Assembly: GCF_020532645.1 (NCBI RefSeq)
Contig: NZ_JAJAUZ010000016.1
Span: forward strand, 62,001 to 126,000
Origin: Streptomyces bambusae
GTDB lineage: Bacteria > Actinomycetota > Actinomycetes > Streptomycetales > Streptomycetaceae
Reading direction: 5' to 3'
Length of the DNA: 64,000 nt
Positions within the stretch are counted from its first letter, which is position 1, and every line of letters begins with the position of its first letter. Shown here piece after piece: positions 17,408-27,182 of the stretch. The notes below the pieces were generated by a model. The model saw only the letters and a list, made by a program, of their open reading frames with translations. It searched no databases and had not been told where the DNA came from. The translations under genes and the position numbers were made by a program.

Positions 17408-19027
17408 TCACCGCTTGCGTTCGACCCGGCGCTCGTCCCAGACCGGCTCCGGGGTCTCGCGTACGACACCGTCCGAGCCGAAGACGAGGTAGCGGTCGAA
17501 GGAGCGCGCGAACCAGCGGTCGTGCGTCACGCACAGCACCGTGCCCTCGTACGCCTCCAGCCCGTCCTGGAGGGCCTCCGCCGACTCCAGGTCCAGGTTG
17601 TCCGTCGGCTCGTCGAGCAGCAGCGCCGTGGTGCCCGACAGCTCCAGCAGCAGGATCTGGAACCGGGCCTGCTGGCCGCCCGACAGCTTCTCGAACGGCT
17701 GGTCGCCCTGCCGCTCCAGCTCGTACCGGCGCAGCACCGACATCGCCCCGCCGCGGTCCTTCGCGTGCTCCGTCCACAGGATGTCGACGAGGCTCCGGCC
17801 GAACAGCTCCGGATGCGCGTGCGTCTGCGCGAAGTGGCCGGGCACCACCCGCGCGCCCAGCTTCCAGCTGCCCGTGTGCGACACGTCCTCGCCGGCCAGC
17901 AGCCGCAGGAAGTGCGACTTGCCCGACCCGTTCGAGCCGAGCACCGCCACCCGCTCGCCGTAGAAGACCTCCAGGTCGAAGGGCTTCATCAGGCCGGTCA
18001 GCTCCAGCCGCTCCGCGGTCACCGCGCGCACCCCGGTACGGCCGCCGCGCAGCCGCATCGTGATCTCCTGCTCCCGCGGCGGCTCCGGCGGCGGGCCGGC
18101 CTCCTCGAACTTCCTCAGCCGGGTCTGCGCGGCCGCGTACCGGGAGGCCAGCTCGTGGCTGACCGCGGCCGCCTGCCGGAGCGTGACGACCAGCTTCTTC
18201 AGCTGGGCGTGCTTCTCCTCCCAGCGCCGCTTCAGCTCCTCGAACCGGGCGAAGCGCTCCTTGCGGGCCTCGTGGAAGGTGGCGAACCCGGCGCCGTGCA
18301 CCCACACGTCCGAGCCGTCCACCCCCGGCTCCACGCTGACGATCTTCTCGGCGGACCGGGACAGCAGCTCCCGGTCGTGGGAGACGAACAGCACGGTCTT
18401 GCGGGTGGCCTTCAGCTGGTCCTCCAGCCACCGCTTGCCGGGCACGTCGAGGTAGTTGTCCGGCTCGTCGAGCAGCAGCACCTCGTCCGGCCCGCGCAGC
18501 AGCGCCTCCAGCACCAGCCGCTTCTGCTCACCGCCCGACAGCGTCCGCACCTCGCGGAACTGCGCCTTGTCGTACGGGATTCCGAGCGCGGCCGTCGTGC
18601 AGACGTCCCACAGCGTCTCCGCCTCGTACCCCTGCACGTCGGCCCAGTCGCTCAGCGCCTGCGCGTACGCCATCTGCGCGGCCTCGTCGTCGACCGTCAT
18701 GATCAGGTGCTCGGCCCGGTCCACCGCCTTCGCGGCCTCCCGGATCCGCGGCTGCGCCACCGAAACCAGCAGGTCGCGTACGGTGCGCTCGTCCCGGACC
18801 GAGCCCACGAACTGCGGCATCACGCCCAGCCCGCCGCTCACCGTGACCTGCCCGCCGTGCGGCTGCAGCTCGCCGGAGATCAGCCGCAGGAGCGTGGTCT
18901 TGCCCGCTCCGTTCGCGCCGACCAGCGCCACCACGGACCCCTCCCCCACCCGGAAGGAGGCGTCGGCCAGCAGCACGCGACCGTCCGGCAGGTAGTAGTC
19001 CAGGTGCCCGGCCTCAAGATGTCCCAT
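17408..19027 (-). CDS. ABC-F family ATPase
   Basis: 539 residues, two ATP-binding cassettes and no transmembrane segment. Cassette 1: Walker A GANGAGKTTLLRL, signature LSGGEQKRL, Walker B LLLDEPDNYLD. Cassette 2: GSNGSGKSHFLRLLAGE, LSGGQQARFQ, LLLDEPTDNLD. A charged, helical linker of roughly 80 residues joins them, as in ABC-F translation factors that act at the ribosomal E site. Whether it is a housekeeping factor or an antibiotic-resistance type cannot be decided here. Start chosen at MGHLEAG; ATG 9 bp upstream is possible. Confidence 0.9.
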   Translation of the reverse strand: MGHLEAGHLDYYLPDGRVLLADASFRVGEGSVVALVGANGAGKTTLLRLISGELQPHGGQVTVSGGLGVMPQFVGSVRDERTVRDLLVSVAQPRIREAAKAVDRAEHLIMTVDDEAAQMAYAQALSDWADVQGYEAETLWDVCTTAALGIPYDKAQFREVRTLSGGEQKRLVLEALLRGPDEVLLLDEPDNYLDVPGKRWLEDQLKATRKTVLFVSHDRELLSRSAEKIVSVEPGVDGSDVWVHGAGFATFHEARKERFARFEELKRRWEEKHAQLKKLVVTLRQAAAVSHELASRYAAAQTRLRKFEEAGPPPEPPREQEITMRLRGGRTGVRAVTAERLELTGLMKPFDLEVFYGERVAVLGSNGSGKSHFLRLLAGEDVSHTGSWKLGARVVPGHFAQTHAHPELFGRSLVDILWTEHAKDRGGAMSVLRRYELERQGDQPFEKLSGGQQARFQILLLELSGTTALLLDEPTDNLDLESAEALQDGLEAYEGTVLCVTHDRWFARSFDRYLVFGSDGVVRETPEPVWDERRVERKR

Positions 19028-19099
19028 GCCCCGCATTGTCGCGGTCGCCCCCACGGACACCCAAGCGGGTTTCCTCCCGCCCGGCCTAGGATGCCCGGC

Positions 19100-19900
19100 A
19101 TGAGTTTTGGGGAGGAACCGTTTCCGCAGCATCCGCAGACGCCCGACTGGGAGGCGCTGGCCGACGCCCACGCCGCCCGCAGGCGCCGCCGGCGGCTGCT
19201 CGGCGCGGGGGCCGCGGCGCTCACCGCGGTGGTGCTCGCCGGTGTCGTGGCCGGCGCGCTGTACCTCGGCCGCTCCGGCGGACGTGACGCATCCGACACT
19301 CCCGGGGCCGGGCCGACGGCCTCCGAGCCGGTGTTCTCCGCCGCCCCGGATGCGAGCCCGCACCCGCTGGACCACCTCGCCGACGCCAAGCGCGACGGCC
19401 TGCCGTTCAACGCGACGGAGTTCTTCCCCGGCAAGAGCACCGAGATCAGCGGCCGCAAGTACGCACAGACCGCCGGTGACACCAAGACCGACTGCCGCAA
19501 GGCCGCCCCGGAGGCGGTGGCGAAGGTCCTCGCCCGGCACGGCTGCCGCAAGCTGGTCCGCGGCACCTACCAGCGCGACGGCGTCGCCACCACCGTCGGC
19601 GTCGCCGCCTTCGACACCACCGACCAGGCCGCGAAGGCCAAGGACGGCCTGCCCGGCGCGGTGACCGCCCTCCAGCCCTCGAAGGGCCGGAAGGCGTGCG
19701 CCAAGCCCAGGGCCTGCCTCCGCACCGTCCACGCCTACGGCCGCTTCCTGTACGTCACCCTGTCCGGCTTCCAGTCCGGCAAGGCGGCCAAGAAGCAGGA
19801 CCTGGCCGTCGGGACCGCGGGCGACGACCTCGCCGAGTACGCGTTCCAGCGGATCGTGAAGCGCGGCCGCACCCTCGCCGAGGCCGCGGCCGGCCACTGA
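19100..19900 (+). CDS. Single-pass membrane-anchored protein of unknown function
   Basis: 266 residues. The first 35 are hydrophilic, then an Arg cluster and one transmembrane helix (about residues 36-56), then a Ser/Pro-rich linker and an external domain with four Cys (TDCRKAAPE, HGCRKLVRG, KACAKPRACL) that could form two disulfides. Divergent from the ABC-F gene (72 bp) and convergent with truA (16 bp). No family recognised. An ATG 9 bp upstream is an alternative start. Confidence 0.8.
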   Translation: MSFGEEPFPQHPQTPDWEALADAHAARRRRRRLLGAGAAALTAVVLAGVVAGALYLGRSGGRDASDTPGAGPTASEPVFSAAPDASPHPLDHLADAKRDGLPFNATEFFPGKSTEISGRKYAQTAGDTKTDCRKAAPEAVAKVLARHGCRKLVRGTYQRDGVATTVGVAAFDTTDQAAKAKDGLPGAVTALQPSKGRKACAKPRACLRTVHAYGRFLYVTLSGFQSGKAAKKQDLAVGTAGDDLAEYAFQRIVKRGRTLAEAAAGH

Positions 19901-19916
19901 CGGCCGGATCCGGGCC

Positions 19917-20780
19917 TCAGCAGCAGCCCGCGCCCGTGGCCCCGCCCGGCAGCGTCCGCATGTTGCGCGCCTCCTTGCTGCGCGCGGCCAGCAGCTCGTC
20001 CGCCGGGTAGCCGACCTCTTCGAGGGTCAGCCCGTGCGGCCGCACCACGTGCACCGCGGAGTCCCGTACGCCGGCCGCCAGCACCCGCCCCGGCCACTCC
20101 ACCGGCCGGTGCCCGTCGCCGACGTGCAGCAGGGCGCCCACCAGCGAGCGCACCATGTTGTGGCAGAACGCGTCGGCCCGCACGGTCGCCGTGACGATGC
20201 CCTCGGCGTCCCGCTCCCAGCTCAGCCGCTGGAGCGTGCGGATCGTCGTCGCACCCTCGCGCTTCTTGCAGTACGCGGCGAAGTCGTGCTCGCCGAGCAG
20301 CGCCTTCGCCGCCTCGTTCATCGCGGCCACGTCCAGCGGCCGGTCGTGCCACAGCACGTGCCCGCGGCGCAGCGGGTCCACCCCGGCCCGGTGGTCCCCC
20401 ACCCGGTACGCGTACCGCCGCCAGACGGCCGAGAACCGCGCGTTGAACCCGGCCGGCGCCTCGGCCACCGTCCACACCCGCACGTCCTGCGGCAGCCGCC
20501 CGGCGAGCCGCCGCAGCAGCACGTCCCGGTGCTCGGCCCACACCTCGGCCGCCAGGTCCAGGTGCGCCACCTGCCCGCGGGCGTGCACCCCGGCGTCGGT
20601 ACGGCCGGCCACCGTCAGCTCCACCGGCTCCTTGAGCCGCATCACGGTCTGGAGAGCGGACTCCAGCTCGCCCTGCACGGTCCGCCGCGTCCGCTGCTTC
20701 GCCCAGCCGGAGAAGTCCTTGCCGTCGTACGACAGGTCCAGCCGCACCCGGACAAAGCCGGGCTCCACCTCGTCACTCAC
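19917..20780 (-). CDS. truA: tRNA pseudouridine(38-40) synthase
   Basis: Isomerises U38-U40 in the tRNA anticodon arm. The catalytic Asp is in [19 protein letters not shown] near residue 60, preceded by [12 protein letters not shown]. The protein (287 residues) ends in two adjacent cysteines, which is unusual. Follows rplQ but a strong terminator separates them, so its expression depends on read-through or its own promoter. Confidence 0.95.
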   Translation of the reverse strand: MSDEVEPGFVRVRLDLSYDGKDFSGWAKQRTRRTVQGELESALQTVMRLKEPVELTVAGRTDAGVHARGQVAHLDLAAEVWAEHRDVLLRRLAGRLPQDVRVWTVAEAPAGFNARFSAVWRRYAYRVGDHRAGVDPLRRGHVLWHDRPLDVAAMNEAAKALLGEHDFAAYCKKREGATTIRTLQRLSWERDAEGIVTATVRADAFCHNMVRSLVGALLHVGDGHRPVEWPGRVLAAGVRDSAVHVVRPHGLTLEEVGYPADELLAARSKEARNMRTLPGGATGAGCC

Positions 20781-20804
20781 CCCTGCATCCTCTCAGTACA
20801 AGCA

Positions 20805-20840
20805 GAACGGGCCCGCCCCCGCGAGGGGACGGACCCGTTC
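20805..20840 (-). terminator. Terminator after rplQ
   Basis: 16-bp stem that is fully paired in the minus-strand RNA (two G-U pairs) around UCGC, 25 bp past the rplQ stop. The same 25-bp spacing is seen after rpsI. Confidence 0.8.
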
Positions 20841-20865
20841 AAGGCCTTACGGCACCAAAGAAGCC

Positions 20866-21330
20866 TCAGGCCTCCTTGGTCTCCTCAGCGGGGGTCTCGG
20901 CGGCCGCGTCGGCCTCCTTGACGGCGCGCTTGGTGGCGGCCTCGGCCTCGGCGACGGTCGCCTTCTTGGCGATCTCGCCCTCGACCAGCTCGATCACGGC
21001 CATCGGGGCGTTGTCGCCACGACGGTTGCCGATCTTGGTGATGCGGGTGTAGCCACCCGGGCGCTCGGAGTAGCGCGGGGCGATCTCGGTGAAGAGCGTG
21101 TGGACGACGCCCTTGTCCGTGATCGTCTGCAGCACCAGGCGACGGTTGTGGATGTCGCCCTTCTTCGCCTTGGTGATCAGGCGCTCGGCGACCGGACGCA
21201 GGCGGCGGGCCTTGGCCTCGGTCGTGGTGATGCGGCCGTGCTCGAAGAGCGACTTCGCGAGGTTCGCGAGGAGCAGCTTCTCGTGCGCGGCGCTGCCGCC
21301 CAGACGGGCACCCTTGGTGGGACGCGGCAT
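20866..21330 (-). CDS. rplQ: 50S ribosomal protein L17
   Basis: The first 120 residues are a standard L17 ([20 protein letters not shown], then [15 protein letters not shown]). The remaining 35 form an Ala/Glu-rich tail typical of actinobacteria. Normally close behind rpoA; here 163 bp separate them and contain a repeat. Confidence 0.97.
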   Translation of the reverse strand: MPRPTKGARLGGSAAHEKLLLANLAKSLFEHGRITTTEAKARRLRPVAERLITKAKKGDIHNRRLVLQTITDKGVVHTLFTEIAPRYSERPGGYTRITKIGNRRGDNAPMAVIELVEGEIAKKATVAEAEAATKRAVKEADAAAETPAEETKEA

Positions 21331-21404
21331 GGTGTTTCTCCTTGGGGTCTGCCCTGGCCGTACGAGGTACCGGGGTCAGTATCCGAGCAGGCGGTCGCCT
21401 GTCG

Positions 21405-21466
21405 GAGACCCCGCGCCCCGTGAGGGGCGCGGGGAACTGCGCGGCCAGCCGGAGCCGGCCGGCAGA
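21405..21466. repeat. Palindromic REP-like element between rpoA and rplQ
   Basis: Perfect 11-bp stem CCCCGCGCCCC / GGGGCGCGGGG with GTGA loop (21409-21434), followed by GGGGAACTGCGCGGCCAGCC. From memory this stem plus GGGGAACTGCGCG tail is a repeat found many times between Streptomyces genes. A hairpin of this strength in the operon could lower rplQ expression relative to rpoA. Confidence 0.65.
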
Positions 21467-21493
21467 CGTCTACGAGACCGTGGTCCCGAGCTC

Positions 21494-22516
21494 TCAGTAC
21501 TGCTCGGTCTCGACGAAACCGGCGTCCGCGTCGTCGTCCGCACCGAAGGCGTCGGCGGCGGCGGTCGGGTCGAATCCGGGCGGGCTGTCCTTGAGGGCCA
21601 GGCCCATGCCGGCCAGCTTCGCCTTGACCTCGTCGATCGACTTCGCACCGAAGTTGCGGATGTCGAGCAGGTCGGCCTCGGAGCGGGCGACGAGCTCACC
21701 CACGGAGTGGATGCCCTCACGCTTGAGGCAGTTGTACGACCGAACGGTGAGCTCCAGCTCCTCGATCGGCAGCGCCAGGTCGGCGGCCAGGGCGGCGTCC
21801 GTCGGGGACGGGCCCATGTCGATGCCCTCGGCGTCGATGTTGAGCTCGCGGGCCAGACCGAACAGCTCGACCAGGGTCTTGCCGGCGGACGCCATGGCGT
21901 CACGCGGGCGCATGGCCTGCTTGGTCTCGACGTCGACGATCAGCTTGTCGAAGTCGGTGCGCTGCTCGACTCGGGTCGCCTCGACCTTGTAGGTGACCTT
22001 GAGGACCGGGCTGTAGATGGAGTCGACCGGGATGCGGCCGATCTCCTGGCCCAGCTGCTTGTTCTGGACGGCGGAGACGTAGCCGCGACCGCGCTCGACG
22101 GTCAGCTCCATCTCCAGCTTGCCCTTGCCGTTCAGCGTGGCGAGGACGAGGTCCGGGTTGTGCACCTCGACACCGGCCGGGGGCGCGATGTCGGCAGCGG
22201 TGACCAGGCCGGGACCCTGCTTGCGCAGGTACATCACGACCGGCTCGTCGTGCTCCGAGGAGACGACCAGCTGCTTGATGTTGAGGATGAGGTCGGTCAC
22301 GTCCTCCTTGACGCCGGGCACGGTGGTGAACTCGTGCAGGACGCCGTCGATGCGGATGCTGGTGACAGCGGCACCCGGGATCGAGGACAGGAGGGTACGG
22401 CGCAGGGAGTTGCCGAGGGTGTAGCCGAAGCCCGGCTCCAGCGGCTCGATCACGAACCGGGAGCGGTACTCGTCGACGACCTCTTCGGTCAGCGAAGGAC
22501 GCTGAGCGATAAGCAT
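21494..22516 (-). CDS. rpoA: DNA-directed RNA polymerase subunit alpha
   Basis: 340 residues. The N-terminal assembly domain starts [38 protein letters not shown] (read in the first 50 residues), an acidic linker follows, and the C-terminal domain contains [15 protein letters not shown] and the helix-hairpin-helix [15 protein letters not shown] that contacts UP elements and activators. In the order rpsM-rpsK-rpoA-rplQ. Confidence 0.98.
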   Translation of the reverse strand: MLIAQRPSLTEEVVDEYRSRFVIEPLEPGFGYTLGNSLRRTLLSSIPGAAVTSIRIDGVLHEFTTVPGVKEDVTDLILNIKQLVVSSEHDEPVVMYLRKQGPGLVTAADIAPPAGVEVHNPDLVLATLNGKGKLEMELTVERGRGYVSAVQNKQLGQEIGRIPVDSIYSPVLKVTYKVEATRVEQRTDFDKLIVDVETKQAMRPRDAMASAGKTLVELFGLARELNIDAEGIDMGPSPTDAALAADLALPIEELELTVRSYNCLKREGIHSVGELVARSEADLLDIRNFGAKSIDEVKAKLAGMGLALKDSPPGFDPTAAADAFGADDDADAGFVETEQY

Positions 22517-22684
22517 GTCTTTTCCTTCAGTCGTGGACGCCCACTATTTGACGCCCGACGGGTGCGGCACGCCGTGTGGCGATGCCGCGGTACTGCAAGC
22601 GTACGGGCGGCACGCCCCCCGGAGGGGCCGTACCGCCCGGACACTCAGCTCAGTGCGTCGAAACGCGCTGGTCCGACCCGAGGG

Positions 22685-23089
22685 TCAGACGCGGCGGCGC
22701 TTCGGCGGACGGCAGCCGTTGTGCGGGGTGGGGGTGACGTCCTGGATCGAACCGACCTCGAGGCCCGTGGCCTGGAGGGAGCGGATCGCGGTCTCACGGC
22801 CGGAGCCGGGACCCTTGACGAAGACGTCGACCTTGCGCATGCCGTGCTCCTGCGCGCGGCGGGCGGCCGACTCGGCGGCCATCTGCGCGGCGAAGGGGGT
22901 GGACTTGCGCGAGCCCTTGAAGCCGACGTGGCCGGCGGAGGCCCAGGAGATCACGTTGCCGGTCGGGTCCGTGATGGACACGATCGTGTTGTTGAACGTG
23001 CTCTTGATGTGCGCGTGGCCGTGAGCGACGTTCTTCTTTTCCTTGCGGCGCACCTTCTTGGCAGCGCCCTGACGACCCTTGGGGGGCAT
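22685..23089 (-). CDS. rpsK: 30S ribosomal protein S11
   Basis: 134 residues; [20 protein letters not shown] and the C-terminal [18 protein letters not shown] are diagnostic. Follows rpsM with a 68-bp gap and precedes rpoA. Confidence 0.98.
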   Translation of the reverse strand: MPPKGRQGAAKKVRRKEKKNVAHGHAHIKSTFNNTIVSITDPTGNVISWASAGHVGFKGSRKSTPFAAQMAAESAARRAQEHGMRKVDVFVKGPGSGRETAIRSLQATGLEVGSIQDVTPTPHNGCRPPKRRRV

Positions 23090-23157
23090 CTCTTACTCCT
23101 ACAGGGAGGTGGTCGGTCCTACAGCGCAAGACCGCTGGAAAGCGTGTCCGCTGAGGA

Positions 23158-23538
23158 CTACTTCTTGCCCGGCTTCTTCTTACCGGCGATGGCGCGACGC
23201 GGGCCCTTGCGGGTACGGGCGTTCGTGCTGGTGCGCTGACCGTGCACGGGCAGGCCACGACGGTGGCGGATGCCCTGGTAGCACTGGATCTCGATCTTGC
23301 GGCGGATGTCGCCCTGGATCTCGCGGCGGAGGTCACCCTCGGTGCGGAGGTTGGCGTCCACGTACTCGCGGATCTTGACGAGGTCCTCTTCGGCCAGGTC
23401 ACGAACGCGGGTGTTCGGGTTCACGCCGGTGGAGGCGAGGATCTCCTTGGACCGGGTGCGCCCGATACCGAAGACGTAGGTGAGTGCGATCTCCACGCGC
23501 TTTTCGCGCGGGATGTCGACACCGGAAACGCGTGCCAT
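23158..23538 (-). CDS. rpsM: 30S ribosomal protein S13
   Basis: 126 residues, starting [20 protein letters not shown] and ending in the basic tail that reaches the P site. Contains [15 protein letters not shown]. The 186 bp upstream, towards rpmJ, show no gene. Confidence 0.98.
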   Translation of the reverse strand: MARVSGVDIPREKRVEIALTYVFGIGRTRSKEILASTGVNPNTRVRDLAEEDLVKIREYVDANLRTEGDLRREIQGDIRRKIEIQCYQGIRHRRGLPVHGQRTSTNARTRKGPRRAIAGKKKPGKK

Positions 23539-23725
23539 TCAATGGCTCCTGTGTGCTCGGGGGTCTTCCGCAAAGCCGCTCCCGGTCCGCCGTATGAGGT
23601 ACAGACCGGGTCCCCGGCCCCCGCCGGAGGTGCCGCCGGCCCGGTTACGGGCTGGGCGGGCTCTGCGTATTTACGTGTGTTGCGTCGCGCGAAGAACTGC
23701 GAAATTGCAGGTCGGTCGGCGTGCG

Positions 23726-23839
23726 TCAGCCCTGGCGCTGCTTGTGGCGCAGGTTGTCGCAGATGACCATGACCCGGCCGTGACGGCGGATCACCTTGCA
23801 CTTGTCGCAGATCTTCTTGACGCTCGGCTTGACCTTCAT
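23726..23839 (-). CDS. rpmJ: 50S ribosomal protein L36
   Basis: 37 residues. This is the zinc-ribbon (C+) form, with CDKC, then C27 and H32 available as metal ligands. The open frame extends upstream, but the ATG at 23839 gives the exact family length. Confidence 0.97.
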   Translation of the reverse strand: MKVKPSVKKICDKCKVIRRHGRVMVICDNLRHKQRQG

Positions 23840-23900
23840 GTGGGTGAGGTTCTCCGGGTCAGTGCCACCACCCGCGCAGGCGCGGGCGTGCAGGCAAGAT

Positions 23901-24122
23901 CTACTTGTACCGGTAGACGATCCGGCCACGCGTCAGGTCGTAGGGAGAGAGCTCCACGACGACCCGGTCATCCGGGAGGATACGGATGTAGTGCATCCGC
24001 ATCTTTCCGCTGATGTGCGCGAGGACCTTGTGACCGTTCTGGAGCTCCACCTTGAACATGGCGTTCGGGAGGGACTCGATCACGGTGCCCTCGATCTCGA
24101 TGGCACCTTGCTTCTTGGCCAC
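23901..24122 (-). CDS. infA: Translation initiation factor IF-1
   Basis: 73 residues from a GTG at 24122; the start follows from the fixed length of IF-1 and the N-terminus [15 protein letters not shown]-fold motifs [20 protein letters not shown] and [18 protein letters not shown] are intact. First gene of the infA-rpmJ-rpsM-rpsK-rpoA-rplQ run. A -10-like TAGACT on the minus strand at 24209-24204 is a promoter candidate without a good -35. Confidence 0.96.
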   Translation of the reverse strand: MAKKQGAIEIEGTVIESLPNAMFKVELQNGHKVLAHISGKMRMHYIRILPDDRVVVELSPYDLTRGRIVYRYK

Positions 24123-24275
24123 GCTTCGCCTTTCGAATCGGCTACCTTGATCGACTCCCCGCCCACGCATGCGGACATGCGGATGCAAAGGAGCCGACGA
24201 GTCAGTCTACGTCAGGGCACCCAGAAAGACGAATCCGGAAAGTTTGCCCCACAGAGTAGATCATTAAGCCGCGTC

Positions 24276-25127
24276 CTACCCCAGTGGGTCGGGCGCGGTG
24301 GTCACTCCGTACTCGGCCAGCTTCGCCTTGCCGCAGTCCGGGGCGGTCAGCACGATCGGGCCCTCTTCGGTCAGGGCGATCGAGTGCTCCCAGTGCGAGG
24401 ACCAGGTGCCGTCCGTCGTGATGACGGTCCAGTCGTCGGCGAGCACCTCGGTCTGCGGGGTGCCGAGGCTCACCATCGGCTCGATGGCCAGGCAGACGCC
24501 CGGGACCAGCTTGATGCCCTTGCCGCGCTTGCGGGAGACGTAGTTCAGCAGGTGCGGGTCCATGTGCATCTCGGAACCGATGCCGTGGCCGCCGTAGTCC
24601 TCGATGATCCCGAACTTGCCGCGGCTGTGCTCGCCCACCGCCGGGCGCGGCTGCCGCTTGATGTACGACTCGATGGCCTTGGAGATGTCCACGAGGCGGT
24701 TGCCGAGCTTCATGGCCGCGATGCCGGCCCACATCGACTCCTCGGTCACCCGCGACAGCTCCACGAGCTCCGGCGCGTGCCCGGTGCCCACGAAGACCGT
24801 GAACGCGGCGTCGCCGTGCCAGCCGTCGATGATGGCGCCGGCGTCGATCGAGATGATGTCGCCGTCCTTGAGGACGGTCTTCTCGTCCGGGATGCCGTGG
24901 ACGACGACCTCGTTCACGGAGGTGCAGATCGTCGCGGGGAAGCCGCCGTAGCCGAGGAAGTTCGACTTGGCACCGTGGTCGGCGATGACCTTGCGGGCCA
25001 CCATGTCCAGATCCAGCGTGGTGGCGCCGGGCACGGCCGCCTCCCGGGTCGCCGCGTGGATGGCGGCGACGACCAGCCCCGCCTCGCGCATCTTCGCGAT
25101 CTGCTCCGGGGTCTTGATCTGGACCAT
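24276..25127 (-). CDS. map: Type I methionine aminopeptidase
   Basis: Removes N-terminal Met from nascent proteins. 283 residues with the five metal ligands in their family motifs: SIDAGAIIDGWHGDAAFTV (two Asp), GHGIGSEMHMDP (His), AIEPM (Glu) and HWEHSIALTEEG (Glu). Start at ATG 25127. Separated from adk by a strong hairpin, so not simply the third gene of secY-adk. Confidence 0.96.
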   Translation of the reverse strand: MVQIKTPEQIAKMREAGLVVAAIHAATREAAVPGATTLDLDMVARKVIADHGAKSNFLGYGGFPATICTSVNEVVVHGIPDEKTVLKDGDIISIDAGAIIDGWHGDAAFTVFVGTGHAPELVELSRVTEESMWAGIAAMKLGNRLVDISKAIESYIKRQPRPAVGEHSRGKFGIIEDYGGHGIGSEMHMDPHLLNYVSRKRGKGIKLVPGVCLAIEPMVSLGTPQTEVLADDWTVITTDGTWSSHWEHSIALTEEGPIVLTAPDCGKAKLAEYGVTTAPDPLG

Positions 25128-25163
25128 GCCTGCTGCCTCTCGTACGAACGTCTCTGCTCAACA

Positions 25164-25200
25164 GTACGGCCGCGGCGTCCAGTGGACACCGCGGCCGTAC
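25164..25200 (-). terminator. Terminator after adk
   Basis: GTACGGCCGCGG pairs perfectly with CCGCGGCCGTAC, with an inner GTCC/GGAC extension. Sits between adk (stop 25216) and map (start 25127). Confidence 0.8.
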
Positions 25201-25215
25201 GGGGGTACTGCGGTA

Positions 25216-25863
25216 CTACTTCTGCAGCGCGTCCATCGCGCGCTGGGTGATCTCGTTGACCTCGCCCAGCGCCGAGATCGTCACCACGAGGCCCTGGGCC
25301 TTGTAGTAGTCGATGATCGGCTCGGTCTGGGTGTGGTAGACGTCCAGCCGGTTGCGGACCGTGTCCTCGGTGTCGTCGCCGCGCTGGTACAGCTCGCCGC
25401 CGCACTTGTCGCAGACGCCCTCGGTCTTCGGCGCGGCGTACGACACGTGGAAGACGTGCGAGGAGTCGTTGCGGCAGATCCTGCGGCCCGCGATCCGCTT
25501 GACGACCTCGTCCTCCTCGACCTCCAGGTCCAGGACGGCGTCCAGCTTCATGCCGGCGGCCTTGAGCATCACGTCGAGCGCCTCGGCCTGCGAGACGTTG
25601 CGCGGGAAGCCGTCCAGCAGGAAGCCGCCCTCTGCGTCGGACTGCTCCATCCGGTCCTTGGCCATCCCGATGGTGACCTCGTCCGGGACGAGCTCGCCGC
25701 GGTCCATGTACCCCTTGGCCTCCACGCCGAGCGCGGTGCCCTGGCTGATGTTGGCCCGGAAGAGGTCGCCCGTGGAGATGTGCGGGATCGACAGGTTCTT
25801 GGCGAGGAACGCGGCCTGCGTTCCCTTGCCCGCCCCGGGAGGACCGACGAGGACGATACGCAT
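25216..25863 (-). CDS. adk: Adenylate kinase
   Basis: AMP + ATP to 2 ADP. P-loop GPPGAGKGTQAAFLA at the N-terminus, long-form LID domain. The LID shows CRND and CDKC in place of the four-Cys zinc site, i.e. three Cys plus Asp, a known variant of metal-binding adenylate kinases. The ATG at 25863 shares one base with the secY TGA stop, so translation is coupled. Confidence 0.97.
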   Translation of the reverse strand: MRIVLVGPPGAGKGTQAAFLAKNLSIPHISTGDLFRANISQGTALGVEAKGYMDRGELVPDEVTIGMAKDRMEQSDAEGGFLLDGFPRNVSQAEALDVMLKAAGMKLDAVLDLEVEEDEVVKRIAGRRICRNDSSHVFHVSYAAPKTEGVCDKCGGELYQRGDDTEDTVRNRLDVYHTQTEPIIDYYKAQGLVVTISALGEVNEITQRAMDALQK

Positions 25864-27182
25864 CAGCGGAGGAACCCTTCGTAATTGCGCTGCTGGAGCT
25901 GGCTCTCGATCTGCTTCACGGTCTCCAGGCCCACACCCACGATGATGAGGATGCTCGTCCCGCCGAAGGGGAAGTTCTGGTTCGCGCCGAAGCCAGCCAA
26001 CGCCATTGTCGGCACAAGAGCGATGAGACCCAGGTACAGCGACCCCGGCCAGGTGATCCGGTTGAGCACGTAGCTCAGGTACTCGGCAGTAGGTCGACCG
26101 GCCCGGATGCCCGGGATGAACCCACCATACTTCTTCATGTTGTCGGCGACTTCCTCCGGGTTGAACGAGATCGCCACGTAGAAGAAGGCGAAGAACACGA
26201 TCAGGAGGAAGTAGGCGGCGATGTAGTACGGGTGGTCACCCTTGACGAAGTACTTCTGGATCCAGACGGCCCAGCCCGAGGTGGAGCCGGAGAACTGGAC
26301 GATCAGCGCCGGGATGTAGAGCAGCGACGAGGCGAAGATGACCGGGATCACGCCCGCCTGGTTCACCTTGAGCGGGATGTACGTCGACGTACCCCCGTAG
26401 GCGCGGCGTCCGATCATGCGCTTCGCGTACTGGACCGGGATCCGCCGCTGGGCCTGCTCGACGAAGACCACGAGGGCCACCATCGCGAGGCCGACCAGGA
26501 TCACCACACCGAACTCGACCCAGCCGTCCGCGATCTTGCCCTGGAGCTTGATGGCCCACAGGGAGCCGACGAAGCCGGCGGCGATCGAGATGAACATGAG
26601 GATGGACATGCCGTTGCCGATGCCGCGGTCGGTGATCAGCTCACCGAGCCACATGACGACACAGGTGCCGGCGGTCATGGTGAGGACCATCACGATGATG
26701 GTGAAGATCGACTGGTCCGGCACGATCTGGTTGGCCACGGGGCAGCCGGAACCCTGGAACAGCGCGCCGCTCTTGGCCGTCGCCACGAGGCCGGTGCCCT
26801 GCAGGATGGCGAGGGCGACCGTCAGATAACGCGTGTACTGCGTGATCTTGGCGGTGCCGGCCTGGCCTTCCTTCTTCAGGTTCTCCAGCCGGGGGATGAC
26901 CACGGTCAGCAGCTGCAGGATGATGCTCGCCGTGATGTACGGCATGATGCCGAGCGCGAAGATGGTGATCTGGAGCAGTGCACCACCGCTGAACATCTGC
27001 ATCAGGCCCATGAGGCCCTGCCCCGAGCCTGCCTGGTCAAGGCAGATCTGGACGTTCTTGTAGCTGACGCCCGGAATCGGGATCTGCGACCCGAGCCGGT
27101 AGATCACGATGATCCCGAGCGTGAACAGCAGCTTCTTGCGCAGGTCGGGTGTCTTGAACGCCCGGGCGAACGCGGTGAGCAC
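25863..27182 (-). CDS. secY: Protein translocase subunit SecY
   Basis: 439 residues, ten transmembrane helices, pore of the Sec translocon with SecE (encoded at 57.8 kb). The N-terminus LTAFARAFKTPDLRKKLLFT and QIPIPGV are family signatures. GTG at 27182 chosen because a GGAGG lies 5 bases upstream and the length fits; the open frame is 55 codons longer. Unlike in many bacteria, secY here is cut off from rplO by a terminator and 380 bp. Confidence 0.97.
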   Translation of the reverse strand: MLTAFARAFKTPDLRKKLLFTLGIIVIYRLGSQIPIPGVSYKNVQICLDQAGSGQGLMGLMQMFSGGALLQITIFALGIMPYITASIILQLLTVVIPRLENLKKEGQAGTAKITQYTRYLTVALAILQGTGLVATAKSGALFQGSGCPVANQIVPDQSIFTIIVMVLTMTAGTCVVMWLGELITDRGIGNGMSILMFISIAAGFVGSLWAIKLQGKIADGWVEFGVVILVGLAMVALVVFVEQAQRRIPVQYAKRMIGRRAYGGTSTYIPLKVNQAGVIPVIFASSLLYIPALIVQFSGSTSGWAVWIQKYFVKGDHPYYIAAYFLLIVFFAFFYVAISFNPEEVADNMKKYGGFIPGIRAGRPTAEYLSYVLNRITWPGSLYLGLIALVPTMALAGFGANQNFPFGGTSILIIVGVGLETVKQIESQLQQRNYEGFLR

